Source: Thermohalobaculum sp965263335
GTDB lineage: Bacteria > Pseudomonadota > Alphaproteobacteria > Rhodobacterales > Rhodobacteraceae
Length of the DNA: 64,000 nt
Direction of reading: 5' to 3'
NCBI GenBank assembly: GCA_965263335.1
Contig: CBDHHE010000001.1
Span: forward strand, 5,146,001 to 5,210,000
The notes under the pieces are model-generated. The model ran no database searches. It saw only the letters and a list, made by a program, of their open reading frames with translations, and was not told the origin of the DNA. The position numbers and the translations under genes are program-made. This document shows, in pieces, positions 1-8,904 of this stretch. Each line of letters begins with the position of its first letter. The stretch's first letter is position 1.

Positions 1-231
1 CGCGCCGCTTGACCGGAGAACGTTGACCGGCGCTACACAGGACGTCTTCGTGATCTGCCCAAGTTTCGTTTCGGGCCGACTTTGTCAAGGGTGGTCCTCC
101 GCGCATGTAGATCGTGTCCAAGCGCTGGTGCGGTGTGCCGCCTCGACCGTGACAGACGGCGGGACATCGCTTGATCGGGATCGGGGGCGATCGTAGACCG
201 CCGCGGTGCGGTATGAATGGGGGAGGCCTGC

Positions 232-1467
232 ATGAAGATCTCTTCGGCTGGTCTGCTGGTTGTTTGGTGTTTCGCTTCGGCTTCGGCCTCGGCCGATGAG
301 CGGATCGGCACCTTTGAGACCGCCGCTTTTACTGATCTTGATCAGGCATCTGCGGCACCCAAACCCGCGGCACCGCTCGGATTGGATCAGATCGAGAGCC
401 ACCGGACCCAGCTTGCCGTCACCATCCCGACCGATCCACCCGACGGGGGGGCGCACGCACTCGACGCGCTTGTCTACGCGCCGGTGGAGACCCCTCAGGG
501 GCTTCGTCGTCCGGCCATCGTCATCACCCACGGCAATCCCCGCGACACGCGCGACCAGCGCTCGATCCGCCTGCATCGCCACGGCCATCTCGCCGAAGAG
601 TTCGCCCGCCGTGGCTACATTGCCGCCGTGGTCGCGCGACGGGGCTTCGCGCGGTCATCGGGGCACTATGTCGGCTGGTACGGACAGTGCGATACGGTCG
701 ACAGCGAGGGATATGAGCGAGCCGGCAGAACGGGGGCGCAGGACTTGCGGGCGGCCCTCGCGGCGCTGGCCAGGGACCCAAGGGTTGATCCGGATCAGAT
801 GCTCGTGCTCGGCGTCTCTGGCGGTGGTTTTGCAGCGCTCGCGCTGGCCGCCGAGCCCGATGCCCCGAGAGGTGTGATTGCCTTCGCTCCTGGCCGCGGC
901 TCTCTGCGCGACGGCGAGAACTGCAACGCCGAGGCTCTGAGTGAGGCCTTCGCGCGCTTCGGTGCGGGCAGTGCCAGCCCCTCGCTTTGGCTCTACTCAA
1001 CCACCGACCGCTTCTTCTGGCCCGAGATGGTGCACGGGCACTTCGACGCCTTCGGCGGACCGGCGCGGCTGGTGATGACCGGCCCGATCCTGCATGCTGC
1101 GGACGGACACCGTCTCTTCCAGCGCGGCAACACCGCGCTTTGGCGTCCGGCGATCGACGCCTTCCTGCGCGACATCGGCATGCCGACCTGGGAGGTGCCG
1201 CCCGACGATCCGACCGACCTCGACCTGCCGCCGCCCGACGGGTTGACCGAAACCGGCCTCGCAGCCTGGCGGGAGTTCCTCGGCTCCGAGGTCACCCGTG
1301 CCTTCGCCACCGGGCCGGACGGCCGCTTTGGCTGGGCGTCGGCCTATCGCAATGCGCGGAACGCCGAGCGCCGGGCGCTGGAGGCTTGCAACTCGGGCTC
1401 TCAGAGCGATTTGCCCGAGCTCGAGGATGGCTGCAAGATGCACCGCACCGACACCGTGCACCAATAA
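232..1467 (+). CDS. Secreted alpha/beta hydrolase (dienelactone-hydrolase-like)
   Basis: A 411-residue protein with an N-terminal signal peptide (about residues 1-21, ending in an alanine/serine-rich stretch before ADERIG). The core looks like an alpha/beta hydrolase: an oxyanion-type HGNP motif near residue 100 and the nucleophile elbow GVSGGG with Ser196. The acid is not assigned; the His is probably in the HAADGH stretch. The in-frame ATG at 232 is preferred over the one at 217 because GGGGGAGG lies just upstream of it. Such proteins hydrolyse esters or peptides in the periplasm, but the substrate cannot be read here. It stands alone on the plus strand and converges on the di-heme cytochrome gene, whose end is 30 bases away. 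Confidence 0.8.
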   Translation: MKISSAGLLVVWCFASASASADERIGTFETAAFTDLDQASAAPKPAAPLGLDQIESHRTQLAVTIPTDPPDGGAHALDALVYAPVETPQGLRRPAIVITHGNPRDTRDQRSIRLHRHGHLAEEFARRGYIAAVVARRGFARSSGHYVGWYGQCDTVDSEGYERAGRTGAQDLRAALAALARDPRVDPDQMLVLGVSGGGFAALALAAEPDAPRGVIAFAPGRGSLRDGENCNAEALSEAFARFGAGSASPSLWLYSTTDRFFWPEMVHGHFDAFGGPARLVMTGPILHAADGHRLFQRGNTALWRPAIDAFLRDIGMPTWEVPPDDPTDLDLPPPDGLTETGLAAWREFLGSEVTRAFATGPDGRFGWASAYRNARNAERRALEACNSGSQSDLPELEDGCKMHRTDTVHQ

Positions 1468-1496
1468 TGCCCCGTTGAATTGCGGTGGCCGGGATT

Positions 1497-3419
1497 TCAG
1501 AGCGTCTTGAGATACTCGAGAAGTGCCTCCAGTCGGTCGGGATTGTCCGCGAGTTCACGATTGCCATAAATCGGGCCGCTGTGACCCGCGTTCGAGTTGC
1601 CGGGCCGCGCGGTGTCCAGCACGCTCGCGCCCTCGTCGACAAAGCCGATTTCGACAGGATCGAAGACCCGCGAGCCGACCCGGAAGCTGGTCGCGCGCTT
1701 CTCCGGAGGGAGCAGCAGCTCGCGCATCGTTCTCACCGAGCCGTTGTGGAGATAGGGCGCGGTGGACCAGATGCCGTTCAATGGGCGCGCTTTGTAGCAG
1801 ATGAGCTTGCCGCTCGGCACGCACGCCTCGCCATCGGCGACGGCAAAGGCAGCCGGTGCCTCTCCCGCGACCTCCTCGAGATAGGCTTCTGCCTCGCCAG
1901 GATCGACATCGCCCTCGAGATGCCGGCTGGCCCGTTCGATGGTTGCTGCGCCCTCGGCGGGCTGGCCGACTTTGAGCGCCCGGATCGTGTCACGCGGGTT
2001 CGTGACCAGCAGGTTCACGATCGCGCCTGACACGGCAAAGCCGAGCATGGAGGCTGCCGGCGTCGCATCACGCTCGGCCCGCCGGAACTTTTTCCCGTCG
2101 CTGAGCGCCTTGAGATAGCGCTTGTAACGCCCGGTCAGCGAACGCCCGTTGCGCCGCTGCGCGGGATCGGGCTCGATGAAGTTCAGCGCCATCGCCGGAT
2201 CTGTTCCCAAGGCATTCGGATCATCCGGATTGCGCGGGTCAATGATCGGGACCATCACGGCCTCGATGCGCCGGGTCGGGTCGGCGCGGTCAATGGGCTG
2301 GTGGCATTCGACGCAGAACCGGTCGTACTCCAGCTTGCCGAGGGCAGCCTTCTCTGCATCGATCTCCGGCAGGTCGGTGTCTTCCCACCGCGGCGATTGC
2401 AGCTTCCATGCCAGCTCCTCGAGCCGCCCGAGACCCTGGATATCCACCGACGTGGCGTGCCCCTTCGGCAGCAGCCGTCGGCCACGGATCTTCAGGTTGC
2501 CGAAGACGCCCAGAACCTCACCGACGTTGCGCGCCAGCGACCCCAGCCCCTCGTTCGCGACCGAACCGTTCCACTGCACCTTGTCGTGCTGTGGCGTGTC
2601 CCAGATGAAGGGGTAGCTGACCGGCGCGTCTGCTGAGCGGACGTTCTGCGGCACGCCGAGGCCCGTCACAGCGACCTCGTTGAAGATCGCGCCAATCGCG
2701 TCCAGCCGGGCATGACCGTAGGGCCCGCTTTCGTCCGTGCCACGGTTGCGCGCGTTCCACGCTGCCCGGAGCTCTGCGATTTCGCTCAGCTGGGCGCGCA
2801 ACTCTGCCGGATCGGTCGTCCCGCCATCGCCCCGCAGTTTGGTCTCGGCGATCACGAGGCTTGAGAAGCGCTCGAACTTGCGGTCGTCACCGGCGGTTCG
2901 TTGCAGCGCCGTCGCCAGATCGACGAACATCAGTTCGAAGTCCGCCATGGCCGGCGCGCCGTCGATCAGGTAGCTGCGCTCCCCGAATTCGACCTGACCT
3001 GTGTGACACGCCGCGCAGGTCAACCCCAGCCAGTCTTCCGAGATCCGGGCGAAACCCGGGTTGTTTCGCGCCGTGCCCTTTGTGAAGCCGATGGGGAGCG
3101 CATCCGGGTTCAGTGGCGTTCGCTTCTGCGGCAGATACCGGTAGCCATCTAGATTGGTGGCATCGGCGAATTTCTCTGTGCTGTTCGGCTGCTCGAGGTG
3201 CAGGAACCAGCTGTAGGGGATGATCTGCGAGCCCTGATCCGTGAACCAGAACTCCTGACGTTCCTGACAGGTCCAGTTCTGGGGGATGACGACCTCCCCG
3301 TCGAACGCGCCGACGAACGTCCCGGTGTCGCAGGGGCCTTCTAGGGTGTTCACAAAGGTCGCCTTTGCGCATCCGGACAGGGTGGCGGTGGCGAGAACGG
3401 CAAACAGAAACCGGGTCAT
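1497..3419 (-). CDS. Di-heme c-type cytochrome lipoprotein, RoxA-like/cytochrome c peroxidase superfamily
   Basis: A 640-residue protein with a lipoprotein signal (lipobox LSGC, Cys17) and two c-type heme sites, CAACH (135-139) and CVECH (369-373). The C-terminal motif ARPLNGIWSTAPYLHNGS is typical of the RoxA-like branch of the di-heme peroxidase superfamily, and the length fits that branch better than the ~330-residue CcpA/MauG enzymes. The open frame extends further upstream, but the ATG at 3419 is preferred because the lipoprotein signal starts there. It lies 7 bases after the catalase-like gene, so the two form one operon. RoxA enzymes cleave polyisoprene oxidatively; the substrate here is unknown. 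The protein should act in the periplasm, anchored to a membrane. Confidence 0.85.
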   Translation of the reverse strand: MTRFLFAVLATATLSGCAKATFVNTLEGPCDTGTFVGAFDGEVVIPQNWTCQERQEFWFTDQGSQIIPYSWFLHLEQPNSTEKFADATNLDGYRYLPQKRTPLNPDALPIGFTKGTARNNPGFARISEDWLGLTCAACHTGQVEFGERSYLIDGAPAMADFELMFVDLATALQRTAGDDRKFERFSSLVIAETKLRGDGGTTDPAELRAQLSEIAELRAAWNARNRGTDESGPYGHARLDAIGAIFNEVAVTGLGVPQNVRSADAPVSYPFIWDTPQHDKVQWNGSVANEGLGSLARNVGEVLGVFGNLKIRGRRLLPKGHATSVDIQGLGRLEELAWKLQSPRWEDTDLPEIDAEKAALGKLEYDRFCVECHQPIDRADPTRRIEAVMVPIIDPRNPDDPNALGTDPAMALNFIEPDPAQRRNGRSLTGRYKRYLKALSDGKKFRRAERDATPAASMLGFAVSGAIVNLLVTNPRDTIRALKVGQPAEGAATIERASRHLEGDVDPGEAEAYLEEVAGEAPAAFAVADGEACVPSGKLICYKARPLNGIWSTAPYLHNGSVRTMRELLLPPEKRATSFRVGSRVFDPVEIGFVDEGASVLDTARPGNSNAGHSGPIYGNRELADNPDRLEALLEYLKTL

Positions 3420-3426
3420 GAGGGCC

Positions 3427-4638
3427 TCAGTTGGGCATGCGCAGAGTGCGCAGAACGGTTTGAAGACGGGTCGCCGCCGATTGATTGTAGACGCCGCGGC
3501 GCAGACGGTTGATGCCGCCCAATGGCCGATGTGCAGGGAGGCTGTGCCAAGGGGTAAAGAACTGTCCCTTGCAGGCATCCACCGGCGACCCGGGCGCCTC
3601 GAGTTTCGGTATCCTGATCCGGGCGACTTCGACCGGCGGGAACTCGGTCTCATCCCAGGACTTCGACGCGTTTTCGATCATGTCCGGGATGTGGTCGGCG
3701 ATTTGGTCAGCATGGGCAATCTGCAGCCGGACGCTGAATTTCACATCCCCCCGCCTGAGCTTTGCCTCGAGCGCGTTGGCGAGGAAGTCCGGATCTAGGC
3801 CGTTGAGCTCCTCCGCCGAGAATGGGGTTTGTTCGGGCGCATCGAGCGGGACCACCGAGACGCGCATGACACGGTTGCGGCCAAATCTCAGCACAGATGC
3901 ACTGAAGTAGGCCACATCGACGGGGTTGCGCACCGTCTCGGACTGGATTTTCTGCACAACCTGGAATGACTGCAGGGTGTTCGCGAAATCCACGGGGCCG
4001 AAGTCCTCGAACACGCCGCTGTGCTGGAATGCCTGGCGGAGCCCTGCAAGTTCGGGCGGCTCGTCTCCCGTCGGCGGAACGAGTGCTCCGGTGGCCGGGT
4101 TCAATACCCCCAGTTCGGCCAGCTTGAGCGGCAGAAAGAAGAGATCCGGGTTCGCACCGTGCTCATCCTGCATCAACGCCCGCGTCAGGCGCAGATAGTC
4201 CCTCACATTGGCGAACGCGAATTCGGCGGTGTTGATCAGCAGGAAATCCTGGTTGACGGCACCCCGATCCGGCACGATGGCGCGGTTGCCCGCGTCAAGC
4301 ACCTTTATCGCCATGCCGCGGCTGCGATTTTCGCCGTCGATCACGTCGGGAAGGATCAAGACATCCGCGTTCGAGAATCGGATTCTGGCGTGAAACACGC
4401 GCCCGGGCTCCCGAAACAACCCGACCCGCAGATGGCGTGGCAAGCGCCTGTGAACCGCGAACTCGGCGTCCACGCATCCGTGAGATTTCGGGTGCACACC
4501 GCGCAACAGCTCGCCTTTGTTGGAAGGGACGCTTCGGCGCTTCTCCTGCAGCTTGACGGTGAGCTCTGCAACTTCCAGGCGGTCGCGGAACTCATCCGGC
4601 GGCACCATTTCGTACTTAGAGAATTTTTCTTTGATCAA
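3427..4638 (-). CDS. Catalase-fold heme protein
   Basis: A 403-residue protein resembling the catalase fold: a region around residues 50-100 with His and Arg in HGCVDAEF and RVFHARIRFSN, then SRGMAIKVLD and NQDFLLINTAEF, matching the order of catalase core motifs. It is shorter than a classical catalase, and I do not see the usual proximal Tyr motif near the C-terminus, so it may be a peroxidase/peroxygenase-type relative rather than a true catalase. There is no signal peptide. The start is uncertain: the longest reading uses TTG at 4638 with AAGAGAG upstream, and an ATG lies ten codons later. It is the first gene of a two-gene unit with the di-heme cytochrome. Confidence 0.75.
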   Translation of the reverse strand: MIKEKFSKYEMVPPDEFRDRLEVAELTVKLQEKRRSVPSNKGELLRGVHPKSHGCVDAEFAVHRRLPRHLRVGLFREPGRVFHARIRFSNADVLILPDVIDGENRSRGMAIKVLDAGNRAIVPDRGAVNQDFLLINTAEFAFANVRDYLRLTRALMQDEHGANPDLFFLPLKLAELGVLNPATGALVPPTGDEPPELAGLRQAFQHSGVFEDFGPVDFANTLQSFQVVQKIQSETVRNPVDVAYFSASVLRFGRNRVMRVSVVPLDAPEQTPFSAEELNGLDPDFLANALEAKLRRGDVKFSVRLQIAHADQIADHIPDMIENASKSWDETEFPPVEVARIRIPKLEAPGSPVDACKGQFFTPWHSLPAHRPLGGINRLRRGVYNQSAATRLQTVLRTLRMPN

Positions 4639-4904
4639 TCTAACTCTCTTTCACAAGATCCGATTCAAAGTACTTCGATATGGGAGAGCTCGGGCAATTC
4701 CTTTGCTCTCCAATCAGGTGAACTCAATTTCACTACCTTAACCGATTTTGGAGTGCAGCACCACAGATGCTGCGCGATTGTGCCGTGATCAGTAAAACTC
4801 AGCGTAGCCAAACTACCCGGAAAAGGACGAGGACCCTGATATCAGTCATCGCCGCGGGGCGCGATTGCCGCCCCTGGCATCGACGTCACGGACGGACACG
4901 ACAA

Positions 4905-5540
4905 TCACGCACACTTCTGCAACAGGGCGACATTCTTCGCCGGAGTCTCGAACCGCCACCCGCGCTGCTCGGCAAGCACGACGAAGGTAGTCACGCGATA
5001 GAAAACGACATGCGTCGGATCCTTGCGATAGTGCCAGTCTGCAAACCGATCATCATCCGTCTGAAAGCACGTCATCACCGCCAGCCAGCCACCGGGTCTG
5101 AGCATCTTGTCAAGGCGGTCGAACTCGCCTGCCGGATCAAAGAAGTGCTCAGCCGTCTCGGTGCAGGTGACGAAATCGTAGTCGCGCTCGAGAACAGTCC
5201 TGTCCGGATAGAAGAACGGGTCATAGAGCGCCATGGTATGTCCGGCCTCGCTCAGCACCGCCGCCAGTGCGGGACCTGGGCCGCAACCAAAATCGAGGCC
5301 TGTCATCTTCGCGCCGAGCCGTTCCTGCAGCGGGTCGGACAATCGCGCCAGAAACTGCCGATAGCGTGGGTCATCCGGCGAGTTCTCGTGGTGCATGTAG
5401 TGGGCGAGTTCGTCGGACGAGCCGAGCCTCTGGCTCGGATCCAGGAATGTTGCCTTGCATGCGGGGCAGCGCCAGTAGTCCTGAGGACCAATACTCATGA
5501 AGGGGTGAGTTGACGTTCCACGGCAAACCACGCACAGCAC
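4905..5540 (-). CDS. Class I SAM-dependent methyltransferase with zinc ribbon
   Basis: A 211-residue protein. The N-terminus carries two CxxC pairs (Cys3/Cys6 and Cys25/Cys28), probably a small zinc ribbon. SAM-binding motif I is GLDFGCGPGP at residues 81-90. A post-motif ETAEHFFDP and the LRPGGWLAVMT strand complete the Rossmann methyltransferase pattern. Family members of this size methylate small molecules or rRNA/protein; the CxxC head resembles zinc-ribbon methyltransferases, but the acceptor is not predictable. The gene is flanked by about 250 bases of non-coding sequence on both sides, so it is probably transcribed alone. Confidence 0.8.
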   Translation of the reverse strand: MLCVVCRGTSTHPFMSIGPQDYWRCPACKATFLDPSQRLGSSDELAHYMHHENSPDDPRYRQFLARLSDPLQERLGAKMTGLDFGCGPGPALAAVLSEAGHTMALYDPFFYPDRTVLERDYDFVTCTETAEHFFDPAGEFDRLDKMLRPGGWLAVMTCFQTDDDRFADWHYRKDPTHVVFYRVTTFVVLAEQRGWRFETPAKNVALLQKCA

Positions 5541-5785
5541 GATGGCAATTCCACAAGTTGAGTGTTCCCAGACCGCCTACCACATCGACGCGATCGGTTT
5601 GCACGAAATCATCGGTGCATGGATGGTCGCGGCACCAGCGCGCATGGCGCAGTCGGGGCATGCTCGTCAAATCGATTCCGATCCGCGCCTACTCTGCGTC
5701 CGCAACGGCTGGCAACCGCCGGGACCGCGACTTCGAGCGCGGTCAAAGCCTGCGGCTGCCTCAGCCACGTCGCCCGCGCAGAGAC

Positions 5786-6664
5786 CTAGCCTGTTTCGAT
5801 CGGCAGGTTCTCGTCCATCGCCCACTCCGACATGGATGCGTCGTACACCGCGATGTCGGTGTAGCCGAGCTGGTGCTGCAGGAAGGCATCCAGCGTCGCG
5901 GCGATGCCGCCGCCGCAGTAGTTGAGAATGCGCTTCATCGGTGTCGCGCCCGCGGCGCGGAAGTGTTCGGCGGCGGTTTCCGGTGGCAAGAACGTTTTGG
6001 TTTCCGGATCGATCAAGGTTGCCGCAGGGACGTTGGTCGATCCCGGGATGCGTCCCGCTCGACCATACCGCGGATTGGCACCGCTGTGCAGTTCGGCGGA
6101 CAGCGCGTTCAGTGAGCAGATTGCATCATCCCCGATTGCAGCAGACATCTCCTCCTTGCCGACGAACAGTCCGTGACGCGGACGTGCCGTGAGCACACTT
6201 GGCGGATAGCTGACTGCGTCGGTCGACACAGGCCGGTTTTCGGCTGTCCAGGATTCCCACCCGCCGTCGAGCACGGCGGCATTGTCGAACCCGATCCATC
6301 GCAGCATCCACCAGAAGCGCGTCGCCCATTGCGGGTTCGTCCGCGCATAGAGAACGACGCGTGCGGTCTCACCGACCCCATGACGCGCGAAGGCCGCAGC
6401 GGTTGCTTCGGGCGAGAGGCGCATGAACCGGGTGGGTGCATTGTCTTCCGAGAACTCCGCCTGCAGGTCGAGATGCATGGATCCCGGAATGTGCCCTGCC
6501 TCCCAGTCACTGCGCCCGCTCTCGACGCGATAGGGCCTGCCTGTTCCTTCTTCGTAGCGCAGATAGGTGGTGCAGTCGTATATGCGCAGATCGGGATCGC
6601 CAAACTGCGCCTCGAGCCAGTCACCTCCGACGATGGCTTCTGGTTGGTGCCATGCCTCTGCCAT
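5786..6664 (-). CDS. sseA: Thiosulfate/3-mercaptopyruvate sulfurtransferase
   Basis: A 292-residue tandem-rhodanese protein. The first, inactive rhodanese domain contains WEAGHIPGSMHLDL (about 55-68). The second contains RAGRIPGSTNVPA (about 202-214) and the active-site loop with Cys250 in NYCGGGIAAT. The loop CGGGIA is closer to mercaptopyruvate sulfurtransferases (CGxGxxA) than to thiosulfate sulfurtransferases (CRKGxxA), so sulfur transfer from 3-mercaptopyruvate to cyanide or thiols is the likely reaction, in the cytoplasm. The start follows the DksA-like gene by 21 bases on the same strand, so the two are probably co-transcribed. Confidence 0.88.
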   Translation of the reverse strand: MAEAWHQPEAIVGGDWLEAQFGDPDLRIYDCTTYLRYEEGTGRPYRVESGRSDWEAGHIPGSMHLDLQAEFSEDNAPTRFMRLSPEATAAAFARHGVGETARVVLYARTNPQWATRFWWMLRWIGFDNAAVLDGGWESWTAENRPVSTDAVSYPPSVLTARPRHGLFVGKEEMSAAIGDDAICSLNALSAELHSGANPRYGRAGRIPGSTNVPAATLIDPETKTFLPPETAAEHFRAAGATPMKRILNYCGGGIAATLDAFLQHQLGYTDIAVYDASMSEWAMDENLPIETG

Positions 6665-6685
6665 TCCACTCTCTCCGCTGCCGTG

Positions 6686-6955
6686 TCACTTAAGCTGGCT
6701 GTCCTTCGAGCCGCGCCGATTGATCCCGCCGCGGAAGACCGGCTGCTTGTCCCGCTCCTCCTGGCACTCGACGCAGAGCTTGACCCCTGGGATGGCCACG
6801 CGGCGGGCTTCGGGAATCGGCTCGTCGCACTCGGCACAGTGGCTCAGGCTATCGCCTCTAGGCATGGGCCGCGCCTGCATGCGCCTGAGTTCGTCCTCGA
6901 TCGATGCGTCGATCTGATCTTGCACCGCGCCGTCGCGTGCCCAGCCACCAGCCAT
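6686..6955 (-). CDS. DksA/TraR-family C4 zinc-finger protein
   Basis: An 89-residue protein with the four zinc-ligand cysteines of the DksA/TraR family (Cys40, Cys43, Cys61, Cys64 in CAEC and CVEC) and the conserved IPEARRVAIPGVKLC linker. It lacks the long coiled coil of DksA and matches the short TraR/YbiI type. Short members can bind the RNA polymerase secondary channel and alter promoter response, but a regulatory role here is family-based inference. The ATG is preceded by GGGAGA. It is the first gene of a likely operon with sseA. Confidence 0.85.
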   Translation of the reverse strand: MAGGWARDGAVQDQIDASIEDELRRMQARPMPRGDSLSHCAECDEPIPEARRVAIPGVKLCVECQEERDKQPVFRGGINRRGSKDSQLK

Positions 6956-7154
6956 GGTTGTCTCCCGGTTTGCACGGCGAGTTTATCGCGCCGGGAGCGA
7001 GCAGGTCAAAGGTCCCGGCCTTGGCGTCAGTGACTCCGTCCGCCACCTCTCGTCCGAAAGCACCGGACGACCCGGTTCTTCCGGTTGCATGTCGGTGCGC
7101 GTCGAGCCCGGCAAAGAACTCGGCGCAACGGCTTCATCGAACCGCGCGGAACTG

Positions 7155-8786
7155 TCAGGCGGCTCTCGCTGCCCGTGCCACGCGCTTGAGCAAGCCATGC
7201 TCGAATGAACGAAGAGGGTAACCCGGTTCTGACAGAAACTCCGGGGTGAAGTCGGGCTCGAGGTCTTTCAGCTTTTTCAGTGCTTGGACGCTGCCTGGAA
7301 CATCTCCGAGGCCGTAAGCCAAGACGCTCAAGAAGCGGAACGGCGCAGAAAAATGCGGATCGAGCTGGCTTGCGAGATTCGCATGTCGGATGGCTGCTGC
7401 CATGTCGCCACAGCCCACTGCGGCAACGCTGGACGCCATGGACCACCAGGCTGCATTGGCTGACCCGGATGCCAACTGCTCGGCTCGAACCGCCACACGG
7501 TAGGCCTCGGCCCCGGCATCGCAACGGGCGAGCGCCTTGGCGAGCGACGCGTTTGCGATTGGATTTTGCGGATCGATCGCAACCGCGCGCCGCGCGAAAT
7601 CAAGCGCAAGATCTGGTTTGCGCCAGAAGTCCGCCAGCTCAGAGGCCACGGCTAGAGCTTCGGGGTTGGATGGATCGCTTTCCAGTGCAAGGCGAGACAG
7701 GGACCCCGCTTCCTCCAGTGCTGCGTCCGCGCATGACACCCCACGCTCAATCACCAGCCAGGCGAGGACAAGCGCTCGGCGCGCCGCAGCGACCCCTTGC
7801 AAATGCGGAAACTCGATGCCCTGCAGTTCCGCATTCTTTCGGGCCAGATCTGTCACCCGAAAGTTCGAGGGGTGCATCAGGGCGCGACACCGTGCGGCGG
7901 CCTCAAGTTCGGCTTCGCTCGCATCCAGAGGGGGAGCCGTCAGGGCATGGCAGATCTGACTGGATGCAATGTTGACAAACGCATCGGTTGGATCGAGCGG
8001 GATCAGATTGTCCTGGAATGGCCGGACTATACTCCACACAAGTTCGTCGCGTTTCATGTCCTGAGCAAAGAATTGTGCAACCCGTCCTTTGCCGTTCTTG
8101 CTCAGCCTGAGATTGAGGCGAAGATGCCGACAGTGCTCAGAGTTCTGTGCGCTGTCGGATCCCGCAACCCGAACGGATGCGCCACAGTTGCGTGCGACCC
8201 TTGTTGCGATCGATGTCAAAAGCATGTTGCCACTCAGCAGGAGTTTGTCGTTGTGGCATTCGACGGGCCGAAGCTCCAGGACGGCAAGTGGCGGCGTTCG
8301 CTCGCTGTGACCCAGATTGGGACCGCTCACCGGAGGTGGACAGGGCACTCGGCCTTCGTTTGAGAGCCGCTGATCCCGGAGCCATGTATCGAACTCCTCG
8401 TCACACACGTCGAGGCCTTCGGCGAATTCGGCGAAGTCTGTCTGGTCCTCTGCCTCTTGGCCTTGCTGCGGCAGGCAAATGTCTATCTGGGCGGTGTCCA
8501 GCCCGATCCAACCGGAACCACGTGTCACGGCATCTGCGAACGGGCCGAGATCGCGTCGTAACTCCCACAGAGCATACCGAAGACCGGCGGACGCGCGCGC
8601 CGGCGCCGCATCGCTCCACAAATGATCTTGCAGCCAAATCCGGCTGCGGCGGTGGCGCGGTGCAACGGCGAGCATGGCGAGAATTGCACGGGCCTTTTGG
8701 AGGCGCGGCGTCCTGTCGACACCTGCGCCATCGGTCACGCAAAGAGGGCCGGCGAGCTGGAGAACGAGCTTGCTGCGCTCCATCAT
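7155..8786 (-). CDS. SARP-like winged-helix transcriptional regulator with TPR domain
   Basis: A 543-residue protein. Residues about 5-105 look like the winged-helix DNA-binding domain of SARP/BTAD regulators, with the recognisable LQKARAILAMLA and LRYALWELRRDLG segments. The C-terminal half (about 340-530) is alanine-rich helical repeat typical of TPRs, for example ALDFARRAVAIDPQNP. The middle is poorly conserved and not recognised. It is divergent from the PAP2/haloperoxidase-type gene across about 118 bases, which makes it a candidate regulator of the 8.9-17.9 kb run. A cytoplasmic location is expected, since no signal or membrane segment is visible. Confidence 0.75.
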   Translation of the reverse strand: MMERSKLVLQLAGPLCVTDGAGVDRTPRLQKARAILAMLAVAPRHRRSRIWLQDHLWSDAAPARASAGLRYALWELRRDLGPFADAVTRGSGWIGLDTAQIDICLPQQGQEAEDQTDFAEFAEGLDVCDEEFDTWLRDQRLSNEGRVPCPPPVSGPNLGHSERTPPLAVLELRPVECHNDKLLLSGNMLLTSIATRVARNCGASVRVAGSDSAQNSEHCRHLRLNLRLSKNGKGRVAQFFAQDMKRDELVWSIVRPFQDNLIPLDPTDAFVNIASSQICHALTAPPLDASEAELEAAARCRALMHPSNFRVTDLARKNAELQGIEFPHLQGVAAARRALVLAWLVIERGVSCADAALEEAGSLSRLALESDPSNPEALAVASELADFWRKPDLALDFARRAVAIDPQNPIANASLAKALARCDAGAEAYRVAVRAEQLASGSANAAWWSMASSVAAVGCGDMAAAIRHANLASQLDPHFSAPFRFLSVLAYGLGDVPGSVQALKKLKDLEPDFTPEFLSEPGYPLRSFEHGLLKRVARAARAA

Positions 8787-8818
8787 TCTGAAAATTCCAC
8801 GTTGAATGAACGAATGCG

Positions 8819-8834
8819 ATCAATCGAGCTTGAT
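8819..8834. promoter_or_regulatory. Inverted repeat in the divergent promoter region
   Basis: Arms ATCAA and TTGAT separated by six bases, in an AT-rich 118-base gap between the SARP-like gene and the PAP2-like gene. It could be an operator for the SARP-like regulator or part of either promoter. The arms are short and could arise by chance. Confidence 0.25.
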
Positions 8835-8904
8835 AATCAAACTAGTTTACCTAAAGTCGTACCTATTAAACTATACCCCAGTTCAACCTATTGCGGAAAC
8901 TTTT

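Noticed and set aside
3420..3653. N-terminal extension of the di-heme cytochrome
   Set aside because: It overlaps the end of the catalase-like gene, and a proper lipoprotein signal begins at 3419.
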